Of a DNA stretch of 64,000 nucleotides, positions 42,886 to 54,640 are shown piece after piece (the stretch's first letter is position 1; every line of letters begins with the position of its first letter). The DNA comes from Lotus japonicus (Eukaryota; Streptophyta; Magnoliopsida; Fabales; Fabaceae): positions 19,469,802 to 19,533,801 of the forward strand of contig NC_080041.1 in NCBI RefSeq assembly GCF_012489685.1. Reading direction: 5' to 3'. The notes beneath the pieces were generated by a model that was given only the letters and a program-made list of their open reading frames with translations, was not told where the DNA came from and made no database searches. A program made the position numbers and the translations under genes.

Positions 42886-44090
42886 ACTACCCTTATTCTG
42901 TCCTAATCATGCATCCTAACATTCTCCATGAAAGATCATCTAGTTCCTGTTTTGAGTGTTTTCCCTGTTGTCTTGGTTGATTGATACAATAAACTTTTGC
43001 ATCCATAATTTGATCTTCTATAAGCGGAAGTAAGGGAGTATATCAACTTCATGCAATTCATATAATGCTGACATTGGGTAGACATGGATTTGTATTTTTT
43101 TTCCCTGCTCCTTGTGTTGGTAGCATGATAGAGGCAATTCCACAAGATGAGAATGTTAGAGTTCTTTAATATAAGCTTGGAAAAACTGTAATAGATAACC
43201 AGCCTATATGTCTATAAGTAAGGAACAAAAACTTCCATAGTTTATTAATTCAATTTAAATTTTAATCTGTATAATATGTGGTTGATTTGTCCTTACATGA
43301 AAATATTATTGCATCTAAAGCCTTGAAATAGTTAAATAACACACACTCACACAACAGCTATACTCTTATTGTATTTGAGTATTTCTTACTACTACTCTGA
43401 TGTCTTGTTACATATTCACACATTCACAATCCTCTAATGTTCATTCTTTATATAAAGAAAATACAGATGGGACTTAAACTTTAGAGTTCAAAAAATTTCA
43501 GCATAATTAAGATATATATCATTTATTTATGCCTCCTAAAATTCTCTGGTTAACAAAATAGATGAACTGCAAATGTGCGACTCACTTGGATCGATAAATG
43601 CACAGGTCTGCAAGGATCCCAGATGGGGAAGATGCTACGAGAGTTACAGCAAAAACACCGAAATTGTCAGAAAGATGACTTCTTTTGTTTTAGGCTTGCA
43701 GGGCCAACCTCCAGAAAGACATCCAAAGGGCTACCCATTTGTGGCAGGAAGGTAGGAAGAAGCCATCAATATAACTTCCATTGCACATAAAATTTGCATA
43801 TCTTTAGCAATATTGAATTGTTAAAATATCTACTTCCATTTTGATAACAATTTATAGAGAATAGACTGCAGTAGGACAACAATTAATTTCATTATTTTCT
43901 GTATCAAAGTCATTTCCACACTTATAGTTAATGCTTTAGGAACAATGTTGTTGCCTGTGCCAAGCATTTTGTTGGAGAAGGAGGCACAGAGAAAGGTGTA
44001 AATGAAGGGAATGCTATATTATCATATGAAGACTTGGAAAGGATCCACATGGCTCCTTATTTGGACTGCATAGCAAAGGGAGTGTCAACC

Positions 44091-44373
44091 TGTTCTGGGA
44101 ATGAACATTGAAGAGAGGCATAGTACCTAGAGGTAGAGGGATAGTGCTAAGAGAGAATGAGAGTGAGAGAGAGTGCTGAATTTCGAGTGTTATTTCATCA
44201 AATGAGCCAAAAGTCCCTTACACTTGATAACTACCTCCTATTTATAGAGCTTGGGTACTACCTATTGGGCCAATTGGGCCTCCGAGGTCAAGGCCCATCT
44301 GAAGGCCAGGGCCCCGCCTCAGGGCGGGATACATGCTGGGCGTTGCCCCTCTAGGGGCTCGCCCAGTCCACTA
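44091..44373 (-). repeat. Left inverted copy of the LTR 3' part (283 bp)
   Basis: Reverse complement of 46766-47048, with no difference found by eye. It contains R-U5 and the TATA-proximal part of U3. Inside this point the two sides diverge (ACAGTGTGACTGAG on the left; AGTCCACAAGACACC on the right side read inversely). Confidence 0.85.
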
Positions 44374-44660
44374 CAGTGTGACTGAGAGTATATTACTTGC
44401 TCCCCAACGCCATTGAACCCTCAGAATTCTTACTTGCTGGTCTTAACCGTGACGTCATAGAAAAAGAAGTTTTGAGTCGGGGCCTTAATGACACCAAGGA
44501 GGAGACTCTTGCTTGCCTCCTACGCGCTGGGTGCATCTTTTCTCACGCGTTTGAGAAGTTCAATGCCGCCACCGTTGAAGCTGAGCGGTTGAAGGCCGAA
44601 AGTGCTAAGCATCAAGAAGCCGCCGCTGCTTGGGAAAAGCGTTTCGACAAACCGGCGACG

Positions 44661-45878
44661 GAGGCTTCAGTGACATTTTTGCCTTTAGGCGCGGCAGCAG
44701 TGGTGGGCTGAGCGCCAGGGTTGGATGTGCCGGCGCCGGAGGAGGCTTTGACCAATCTTCTCCTCTTGGTAGCTTTGGTGCTCTCGGCTTGGTTCTCAGC
44801 ACCGCCCCGTTTTTTCGCGTCGCCTTCAGTGTTGAATTTTGGGGAAAAGCGAGCCATTCTCCTCTCGCGGGCCTTCAGGAGCTCGGCGTTCGTGAAATTC
44901 ATATCTTCTGTAACAATAAAAAATACGATCAGTGACAACATAGGAGACGAGAAAGGAAATGTCAATAATAAAAGTGAGCTATGGGCAACCTAAGTATTTG
45001 GGAGTTCTTGAGAGGTCAGCGCCCTCAAGGACTGTTGTGCAGTCAAGGATGGGAAGTGGGGCAAGGAGATTAAGAAAGGCTTTGTCGTTGGCGGACAAAG
45101 ATTCCTCTGAAGGATCGGTGATCCCATTGGGCTTCTCCGTCCAGTAAAGAGGAAAAAGGGCGGTCCCGTCTCTAAGGGTGAATGCCTCTGGGTAGGCGGG
45201 ATGAACCGCCACACGGAAGTACTTCCGTGCGAAGGAGGACTTCGCGTTACTTTTGTGGGGATGCAAGCACTTCCGGCCGGCTCGGGCCTTCAAGGAAATC
45301 CATCCTTTGTTTTTGATGGACTTGGGGTCGACGTCGTAGAGGTAGAAGAAACTGGTGGGGGATGGGGCGATGCCGACAGCGGCGCTTAAGATTTCAAAAC
45401 ATCGAATGAAGGCCCAGGCGTTAGGGTGGAGTTGGCAGGGAGCCGCGTTGATGTCGCGGAGGACGGTTTGGACAAAGGGCGAGAAAGGAAGCCTGATTCC
45501 AAGCTCGCTAAACATGTATTCATACGCAAAGAAAAAATGGGATCTCTTTACGTCGCCGTCTGGCTTATGAAGCCAGGGGCGGTCCCCAGGACTGCAAATC
45601 CAGATCCTGAGTTTCGCGCTAAACTCATCGTCATTCGACAAACCACCCAGGGAGTTCACGAACTGCACGATGAGATCGCTGTTCTGGAAAATAGAAGGTT
45701 GGTCTATAGCCTCGTGAGTGGGGGCTATTTGGACTGGAAGGGGCAGAGTGGCGTAGGTTTTTAGTCGGTAAGGTGGGATCTCCGGGGCCTCTAAACGGAG
45801 GCCGCCGGCGGCGGTGGCATCAGGGTCGCTTCCGGAGGAAGAAGAGGAGTGGTTAGGGGAGGCAGGGCTTGAAGCCAT
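44661..45878 (-). pseudogene. Truncated antisense gene of the gypsy family
   Basis: Exon 1 is 44990-45878 and intact; the intron is 44908-44989; exon 2 runs from 44907 to the inversion junction near 44660 and then reads into inverted DNA. The protein is nearly identical to exon 1 of the 16731-19327 gene, with a few substitutions (for example ASSPASPNH for ASNPTSPNH). The coiled coil is lost, except that a separate piece of it is encoded on the plus strand at 44397-44650. Confidence 0.8.
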
Positions 45879-46262
45879 TTTTAGAAGACAGTGAAGTGAA
45901 AGAAAGGAAAAGATGAGTATGTGTGTGATGCAAAGATAAGGACAGTGGGACTCACCGGAGTAGGATGTGAAGAGTGGGTAGCGGAAAGGGTGATAAGCGA
46001 CGGCTCCGGAGCGGAAGTGGGCAGAGGGAGTTTGGTAAGCGATTAGGGAAGTAAAGAGGGGTCTCGGAAAGGGATGACTGTGGGGAAGAAGGGTTTTTAT
46101 AGGAGAAGGGGAGAAGCTGGAAGGGTGACGCGTGTTGGACGCGTGTGGAAGGTTGGAAGTCATGATGGTTTTGGGGAGGTGGGTCGCGTGCAATGGGGAG
46201 TTACTGCGCACGATGGGACGGTTATGAAAGGTGAAGTGACGGTTCCGGAGAAAGAGGGAAAT

Positions 46263-47048
46263 TGATGTAACCGACACATCACGTGGGGCAGCCACGTGAG
46301 GCAGATAGAGATTTGAAAGGGTTTTAAAATAAGGGAAAGCGCGAAAAGCCTCGCCACTATAAGGATCAAACACCATCGCCTGACGGGTGACACCAACAAC
46401 AAAGTTCAGTCGCTCGCCGGGGTTACCGCCAGTCAATGATTGAATGATCAGCACATGACCCATGCCTGCCACCTTTCCCGCCGGCGAACGATCATACACC
46501 TGCTCCAACTTATCGCCAATACGAAGTAATCGTTCTCGCCGCTTGTGGACTTGTGGACTTGCCAGCTCGGATTGCTCGTCAAGTCAGTGGACTGGGTAAC
46601 CGAAAATGCTAGTTTCCTTTTGCTCACGCCATGTTGGCGATATAGTTTACTTCTCTTTTCTCAAGCCATGTTGGCAGTGCAGATTCCGGTGTACTGTAAG
46701 ACATATGTAAAAGCATTTAAAAGACACACTTAGCTCTCATACCTCGAGCTCGGTGTCTTGTGGACTAGTGGACTGGGCGAGCCCCTAGAGGGGCAACGCC
46801 CAGCATGTATCCCGCCCTGAGGCGGGGCCCTGGCCTTCAGATGGGCCTTGACCTCGGAGGCCCAATTGGCCCAATAGGTAGTACCCAAGCTCTATAAATA
46901 GGAGGTAGTTATCAAGTGTAAGGGACTTTTGGCTCATTTGATGAAATAACACTCGAAATTCAGCACTCTCTCTCACTCTCATTCTCTCTTAGCACTATCC
47001 CTCTACCTCTAGGTACTATGCCTCTCTTCAATGTTCATTCCCAGAACA
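46263..47048 (+). repeat. Complete LTR at the right end of the composite insertion
   Basis: Begins TGATGTAACC after the same purine tract as the LTR at 19712-20490 and ends CCCAGAACA. About 786 bp, closely similar to the other LTR, with small indels (for example CCTGAGGCGGGG here, shorter at 20258). The outer 283 bp pair with the left end. Confidence 0.75.
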
Positions 47049-49189
47049 CAACCATTATGGTGTCATATTCCAGCTGGAATGGAAACAAGCTCCACGGTCA
47101 CCATTTTCTTCTAAATGAAATTTTGAAAGAAAAGTTAGGCTTCAAGGTAGAGAATGGCCTAGAAAATTATTTACATATTATTTCTCTTTGTTTTGGAAGA
47201 CAAGAGAACTTCTTCCATATTTATTAATTCGGGGTGAAGTGAAATAAACTACAGAACATGATTGAAGCTGTTTTGCATTTTCTTTGAACTATGAATTCAA
47301 ATAAAGCATTTTATTTGGACCAATGCTCCACTGCAGGGATTTGTGATTTCTGACTGGGAAGGAATTGATGAATTATGTCAACCTTATGGCTGTGATTATC
47401 GCTATTGCATCTCCACTGCCATTAATGCTGGAATTGACATGGTATAAATCTTCAATTTCCATAATATTTTAACATAATTTATTTGATTTGATTTTAATCC
47501 ATATATTCAAGAACAAATGCAGGTGATGGTCCCTCTTAGATATGAAAATTTTATGGAAGAGTTGACATTTCTAGTTCAATCAGGGGAAATACCAATAGCC
47601 AGGATTGATGATGCTGTTGAGCGGATTTTGCGAGTGAAGTTTGCAGCTGAGCTTTTTGAATTTCCTTTAACTGACAGATCTTTATTAGATTTAGTTGGTT
47701 GCAAGGTAAACGGAATTCAGCTCATAGTTTCTCTCAGGTGCTTAGGCTGTTGTTGGTTAATATTGTTTGCATATTTTAACATACATCCATGTCAGATCAG
47801 GTTGAATTATTTTAACATACATATAGGGCCTTTAGTAGGCTTTATATGTGTTGCATGCTTCACCAAATGTAATTGATAGATTTTGCTAACCATCAAATTG
47901 TTTCCACAGATACATAGAGATCTAGCATGTGAAGCCGTTCGAAAGTCCTTGGTTCTGCTGAAAAATGGAAAGGATCCTAGGAAACCTTTTCTTCCACTGA
48001 GCAGGAATGCTATGAGAATTCTTGTTGCTGGAACTCATGCTAATGATATTGGATATCAATGTGGAGGATGGACAGGTACCAAGTATGGGTCTAGTGGCCA
48101 GATCACAACTGGTAAGCTGTTGTTTCTGCCATTTCTAGTGCTATACATTCATTTTTAATCACTTAATCTTGATGCTGCTTGGGTAGAGTTCATGTCAATT
48201 TTTGGGATTCGAATATCACATTGTAAAAAATTCCTAGTCAGTGCAGTCATGCTTCATAGCCGTCAAATCTTAATCAAACGGTTTAAATTTCAAGAGATCA
48301 GTTTTATGTGAATGATTGTAATTTTAAATCCCAATTAACCATTAGATCTTGATCGTGCCAAACTATGACGGCAGTGACTTTAGGCAATTTTGATTGCAGG
48401 GAATCCAGATCCCAATTTTCGCATGATCACAGTGCCTATTGGTACAATCAACCAAAAACTAAAAATAATACTATTAAATAATCTCAGTAAAGGCTTTGTC
48501 ATCTTTTTCATTGGTATTTTTATGTATTTTGAGTTTCTGATTGGTTGTGCTTTTGCTATAATTAACCATTCTATAATTGTAGAAATAATTTCTCTATACT
48601 GTCACCTAGCCTCAAGTTTTAACCATATATGGCTGTTACTTCAAATTGTTCCATATTATATACCATTGCTTTTTCTTTTGTTACCTTATTGACTACAATT
48701 TCAGGCATGACTATCTTGGATGCTGTTAAGGAAGCTGTGGGAGATGAAACAGAAGTTGTTTACGAGCAATCTCCATCAACAGACACCGTAGGCGTAGAAT
48801 ATAATGAAGTTTCTTATGCCATTGTTGTTGTTGGTGAAGATCCCTATGCTGAGTGCGGTGGTGACAATTCAGAGCTTGTTATCCCACTAAATGGAGCTGA
48901 AATTATAAACTTAGTTGCTGATAAAATCCCAACACTTGTGATTCTGATATCTGGAAGACCTTTGGTCTTAGAGCAATATCTGTTGGAAAAGGTTGAAGCT
49001 CTTGTTGCTGCATGGTTGCCAGGTACTGAAGGACAAGGAATCACAGATGTTATCTTTGGGGATCATGACTTCAAGGGTCAATTACCAATTACTTGGTTCA
49101 GAAGAGTTGAACAGCTTGATCAACCAGTTGATGGAGAGAATAATAGTAACCCCTTATTCCCTCTTGGTTATGGGCTAGCTTATAATTAG

Positions 49190-50246
49190 GAAAATGTATG
49201 TGACCTGTGTGTGTTTGTTTATCCCTTAGATTAGATGTGAATGTGTTTTTCCTCAATCCAACAACTTTGTTTAGTTGGAAAAACTGTCTTGGAAAGCTAA
49301 TTATATCAGTTGATCATTATGCTATTAACTAGAAACCAAACACACTGAGCTCAAGGATTCAATACAGAAATTGGTTAGTATACACTAACAAGTAACAATA
49401 TAAACAGTTTTACACAAACACGTTTAAGGAATATGACACAATAAAGTTGTACGTTGAACCATTTTGAGTTCTTAGATTGCTTTTGTTTATCTCTGCTACT
49501 CTGCTAGAGTTTCCTTTGGTAGAACCAGAAAGCTCTACCAAAAGCTTTGCCCTTGACATCATTTTTCAGTCCTCCAATCTATGCATGTATCTAATTGGTT
49601 TCCCTCCTACAATTTGAATGTCCATGACATTTGCACTCATGAATTTGGTCAATTGATTATCGCCGTTAGTATTCAGGGTTATGTTTTGAAGATGTCTACA
49701 ATGATATGTATTAGTTTGGCTTATTTTAGTCCATGTATTGGATACTTGAGAATTCTTCTTTTTTAAGGAAAGTTTAGGTGCATACGGCTCCCATCATCAC
49801 TATGCATCAGGGTAGACCTTTAAAAGTATAGGTCGCTTATAAAGGATATTTACAAATCGTTCGGCAACACAGTCTTACATCAACAATGAGAATCGAACAT
49901 ACAACTTTTTAACCCAAATTCCCAAAATGATTTGTCATTGCCAATTGAGTCAACGTGTGTTTGTTGATAGATGCTTTCAAACTTTGAATTTCATATTTCT
50001 ATCATAATATTAGTGAGAGGATATGACCTTTACCGTTTCTATTTGTCCACAAATGCCTAAATTATTAAGCATGTTGCCTGATATTCTGGTTTATGCCCAT
50101 AAATTGATGCCAAATCTTGTGGATACAATTGCTTCACCCAACTGGATATGATGCACCCGCATTATGTCATAGTGCTTCTTCATTTATTTTTTTCAAAATG
50201 GTATCTTTATAAACCTAACTCTCTAAAGCTGGAATCGGAATAGTGG

Positions 50247-50290
<44 letters not shown>

Positions 50291-50785
50291 TTTTTTGATA
50301 AGGCAAAAATTGTATTCAAATGTAGCACAAGGGGTGCTAACCCAAATACAAGAGGAGAACAAAGTTAAAAATGTAGAACTTACAGCAGCAAAATGTAAAA
50401 CAAATAGTGGTTATATATATAAAGCCCTCCCTGAAATGTGATTTAGAGATTCGAATCCCAATATTGAATGTTATAATCTTCTTACACTGCAATCAATTGT
50501 TATTTTTTTGTCCTTTTGCTACTTAAGCCTTACCAAAATAAATTGTTAGAGTCTTGGCCGATTAGGAGCGTACGTAATCCTACCCAATTTATTCACAGCC
50601 CTTTAGCAGGGACTTCAACTTTGGTTGCAATGTTTGATTACTAGAATTCCAATTCATCATTGTGTGAATTTGGAAACCTAATAAGTGTTTTTATTTTTAT
50701 TCAATAATAAGTGTTTGTGTGAATTATTCTTAGGCTGCGTTTGTAAATTGTAATTGAGTTTTGGAGGGGAGTGAAGTGAACGATG
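49190..50785. other. Downstream of the GH3 gene; no gene seen
   Basis: Holds a TA microsatellite (50247-50285) followed by TTTTTTTTGATAAGGCAAAA, which resembles a LINE 3' end, in a patch to about 50400. Otherwise it is plain AT-rich DNA. Confidence 0.4.
50247..50285. repeat. (TA)n microsatellite
   Basis: Uninterrupted TA run of roughly 19 units. Confidence 0.95.
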
Positions 50786-51790
50786 AAAGTTAAAAAAGTC
50801 TCACATGGGTGAGATGAAGAGCAAAACAATGGTTTATAAATGTGAGTGTTGAAAGTTTAACGGTGCTTGCTAGGATACCTCAACACTTAATTGGGGTATG
50901 ATACAAGACGTGACGTGAACCAATAACATTTAAGTGGGTGTTTCTTCTTTTTACCATATATGTTTTAAGATCTCATGTTTTAAAATGGATAAAAAATTCA
51001 AATACACTTTCAGATGTCGGTTTCCTATTGATACACGTCAAATCGTGTCAGTCATTTACCATACAATGAGGGTCTGAATATATTTTAGACTAGATCACAC
51101 GCATATTCATGATCATCACTCTCTTGGACATTCCCTATAATTTTGGGTCACACGCATCCAGCCCAATAGGTAATATTAGATTCCACTTGCCTAACAATCC
51201 AAGATAAAAAACTATTGGCCAAAATTAAGTCATGGGGCCCTTGAGTAGACATAAGAGCACAATCTCACAAAGATGATATCACTCTCTTGGACCTACAACA
51301 TAATTTTGGATCGCCACGCATCCGGCCCAATAAGTTGCATCAAAGTCCACTTACCCAATAATCCAAAACAATATAAAAATCTATCAACTTAAATCAAGTC
51401 ATTGGCCCTTGAATTTAGACATAGGACCACAATCCCACATAGACGGCCTGTGAGACTAAAGTCCAGACATCACTCTCCTGGACCTACAACATAATTTTTG
51501 ACCGCCGTGCATCCAACCCAACAAGTAGTATTAGAACCCGCTTTTCCAACGACTCAAAATAAAAAAATAAAAAATAAAACTAAAGTCAAGTAATGGGCAT
51601 TGAGACTCAAGTTCACATAGAAGCACAAACCCAAAATGACGGTTTTTAAAGTTTCACTCGAGTACACTAGACAGAGCAAGTCCAACGGGACAAGACAAGT
51701 CGAGTTGGACTTAAGGGAGAGTGATAAAAGATAACATGGGTAGAATGAAGAGCAAGACAACGGTTAATAAGTGTGAGTTTTAGAAGTCTA
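50786..51790. repeat. Repeat block: flanking direct repeats and tandem array
   Basis: ACATGGGTGAGATGAAGAGC (near 50803) and ACATGGGTAGAATGAAGAGC (near 51735) are direct repeats about 50 bp long (to GTGAG) on both sides of a tandem array. The array (51115-51277, 51278-51468, 51469 to about 51650) has three diverged units of 163-191 bp, each starting ATCACTCTC(T/C)TGGAC and containing a GCATCC(A/G)(G/A)CCCAA word. There is no coding potential. Confidence 0.75.
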
Positions 51791-53320
51791 ATTACTTTAA
51801 GACATTTTAGACTAGAGAAGACCTATGAGAGACCTTCCACTTATTTGAGATCTTTTAAGAAGAAAAATTATTTTAGATATTTCTAAAAACCCTCCAAAAC
51901 CCGTCAAAAACTCTATTTTAGTTATATTTGAAATATTTCCCAAATTGAAGGGTTTTGAAAAGGGGGGCTTACCTCATTCCCTCTCTCTTGCCTTCTCCTC
52001 TTCCTCTCCCGTCCCCCTCTCAGCTTTTCCCTCCACTCCTTTAAAAACTCACCAACAATGTGCTTGTTTGTTTTTCTGTTGGCTACTACGTTTGACACCT
52101 AGGAAATCGGGAAAACACGTTCCAAGAGAAAAAACGTGAAAGGGGAAATTTTATCACTTCTACGTTCAGTCCAACTGAACTTAAAAACAAACAGGCTGAA
52201 TGCCTTTGAAGTCAGTTTGTATTGTTTGAGAAAGTGAAATATCACTTTTCTATATTACAAACATGTACGGAACAATATGATTTCATTAGCGTTCAATGGA
52301 AACTTGGAAAGGAATGCTAATACAAATATAGACTAGTGATTCTGAGAAAACTTTTGTGGAAAGAAACTGATTATGTAAAGTTTAACTATGAATTCAGACA
52401 AGCTGATAAACAATAGAAAGGTCAACCCTGATTCACTTGAGGCTAATGAAGGAGAATCACATACATGTACTGCTTAAGCACCAGGAGTCAAAGTCATCGC
52501 GTGTTTGGGTCCACAATTTTCTCTTATAAACACTTTTGTCCAAACTAAAAATCATCACTACCATAAAGACTAAAGAGTTATGAGTCATTTAATGAATGCG
52601 GTTGTAACAAAGGCAAGTGTTTGATTTGATAGAAGAGAAATGCAGATGCTAATAAGCCAGTCCTTAAACCTCATTCACCTACACATTTTATGTTATAGGT
52701 TTATTTTTTACAAAGTCAACACATTTACCTAACTTTTCTTAAAATGATGTATTTAAAAAGTGTAAATAAAATAGTGTGTTGTTGTCCCCGCAAAATAGTT
52801 CAAGTGGTAAGAATTTGAAGACATACATGTTAGGAAGGGGAAGGTCCATGGATCAATCTATAGAGGGTGTAATTTATATTTCGATGTACCAAACAAAATA
52901 GTGCGTTGCTAGCATGTCGATATAAATAGGGGTGTACATGAGTTAGATTGAATTGCTTCATGACCAACAAAATCTGAACCAATCAAAAGTGTTTGAGATG
53001 GATTTGATGAGGTTTTACATTTTTCTACCTTCAAAGCCAAGTTGAACCAAACTGATGATGTTCGAGTTGGATCAGATGGATTGATGGGATTTCTATTAAA
53101 ATAATATTGAATATGAAATAGAAAATGTAAAAGTTTATTAAAAAGTAGTAGAAAGTAATGCAACATGGATTTAAATGAATCATACAACAAGTTATTGAGG
53201 TGAATCAACAATCAAGTTATTAATTTCTCCCAATAAACCAGAAGACACCTAAAACTTATCTCAACAATACACTAATAATTATATATGTTCGCTTTCATTA
53301 TATGGTTTTGTTAGAACAGC
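51791..53320. other. Intergenic DNA; SINE-like fragment, no gene
   Basis: At about 52786-52890 a box-A-like TAGTTCAAGTGGTAAGA and a weak box-B-like GGTCCATGGATCAATCT precede GGGTGTAATTTATATTTC, a pattern like legume tRNA-derived SINEs. A CT-rich patch lies at 51975-52020. Nothing else was recognised. Confidence 0.35.
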
Positions 53321-54640
53321 AACGCGAATACGAAACAGAGTAGAGAGAAACACACAAAAACTTTGGTCACGCAGTTTGGCTAAATTGCCTACGTCTGCGA
53401 TTATAGAGCATCTATAGTTCTATTTATTGATTCGTTCTAAATACAATAATTAGGGTTTCAGTGTTATAAGCATATATAGGGATACTAATGATCCAGATTA
53501 CAATAATATGAGATGTAAGTAAATAACACAAGAAAGGGAGGGTTTGAATTGTGTTCTTTTAAAACTTAGTTTTTTGAAAAGAATATATGTTTTTGAAAAC
53601 TTTTCGTAAACGTTTAGTGCAACGGAAATGTAAGCAGAGTTATCAGACGATCAACACACACAGATTTATACTAGTACACCCTTAAACGATGGGCTACGTC
53701 CAGTACTTGGCCACCACCAAGATTTTCACTAGCAAGTATCAAGAACTTCTCCAATACAAGTATTCTCCAGGACTTTTCCTACAAGTATTCTACATGACTT
53801 CTCCTACAAGTATTGTCCAAGACTTCTCCTACAATCTTTACAAGATCGTTTGGTTCTACAACGATTCTCTTCTTACAAGAGTGATGGAAGAGAATTCATG
53901 GCACTGGAACTCTAAGTGTTTTGATACAGATCTGATTTTGGATCACTCAAGAGTTCTGATTCTTAGAGGGAAATAAATGAAGAGATTCGACTCTTTAAGG
54001 TTCTAGGTTTTCTCTCTTTTCTTGCAGATTTGGTGTTCAAAGATTTGACACTAAAAGAATTTCTGTTGTGAACTTGAAGAGCTTTGAATGCTTAGAAGAA
54101 TGAAGGAAAATGAATGCTTAGGGTTCTTATTCTTTCGGTCTTAACTCTTCTTCATATTATTCCTTCATAGTTGTCTTATATACTTGCTTGCATTTGTTGT
54201 AGCCGTTGTGAGACAAATCCAACTGTTGTTCTGACCGTTGTGAGATAGATCCATCTGTTGATTCAAATGGCTCCGGTTGGTAGATGCATTAAATGCATGC
54301 TACTGTTTAAGTCTGTTTTTTTGCCGAAAAGGCGAGGCTTGTCAGCTAGTAGGTGACAATAGACGTTGACTACTTTTCAGAAGTCAGACAATTGGGAAAT
54401 TTGATGTCGACATATTGTACTTTTCCTCGTTGGTCAGCGTGCTTCAAGGAAAGAGAAAATCTTCACGTGATCTCGTTTGAATCCTTAGCAGCTGCTTCCA
54501 TTATGACTTTATCGTTGACGCTTGACATTTGTCTTCAACTTTCTGAATGATGAGCTGGAATTAAACGATCAGAAGTGGATGTGGCTCAGCTTGTGTCACA
54601 TGTGTACAAGACAGTCTTGCAAATTTGAATCTTTATCTTT
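53321..54640. repeat. LTR-retrotransposon fragments, non-coding
   Basis: 53321-53500 has wording common in plant LTRs (CACGCAGTTTGGCTAAATTG, CCTACGTCTGCG). 53520-54640 is a second LTR-like stretch with TACGTCCAGTACTTGGCCACC and, at 53735-53840, four repeats of about 25-28 bp built on ACTTCTCCTACAAGTATT. No gag or pol coding is present. Borders are not defined. Confidence 0.35.

Larger units (their letters stand above)
44091..47048. mobile_element. Composite gypsy-derived insertion with inverted U5 ends
   Basis: Starts TGTTCTGGGAATGAACATTG and ends with its inverse; CAACC is duplicated on both sides (44086-44090 and 47049-47053). From the left: inverted LTR end (44091-44373), inverted piece of the antisense gene (about 44374-44660, matching 17430-17700 of the element at 11556-20490), then in direct orientation a piece matching 18102 to the end of that element, including antisense exon 1 and a complete LTR (46263-47048). 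No gag, pol or PBS is present. The 5-bp duplication and TG..CA ends indicate retroviral-type integrase. Both ends are the 3' end of the LTR, unlike a normal element, which has one 5' and one 3' LTR end. Confidence 0.85.
41193..49189 (+). pseudogene. GH3 beta-glucosidase/exo-beta-glucanase gene disrupted in exon 5
   Basis: Nine exons: 41193-41343, 41489-41693, 42348-42438, 43606-43751, 43940-44090 continued at 47054-47146, 47337-47441, 47523-47705, 47910-48111, 48705-49189. All borders are GT..AG with matching phases. Without the insertion the frame is open for 603 aa, a usual GH3 length. The catalytic nucleophile Asp in GFVISDW falls at residue 285 and the acid/base Glu in GEDPYAE at 491, the numbers I recall for barley ExoI. 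The substrate-site motif GGWTGTKYGSSGQ is kept. The protein starts MDRMYLNPNEP without a signal peptide, as in some family members. A 2,958-bp insertion at 44091 adds a stop codon within a few residues (after CSGNEH), so the allele should be null unless the insertion is spliced out. No other damage was seen. Confidence 0.9.

Noticed and set aside
44157..46982. Two identical 65-codon frames (44157-44354 plus, 46785-46982 minus)
   Set aside because: They are the same piece of LTR read antisense in the two inverted arms; kept as evidence of arm identity, not as a gene.
51115..51650. CRISPR-like array
   Set aside because: Units are 163-191 bp, diverged throughout and in a plant genome; no short identical repeats with unique spacers.
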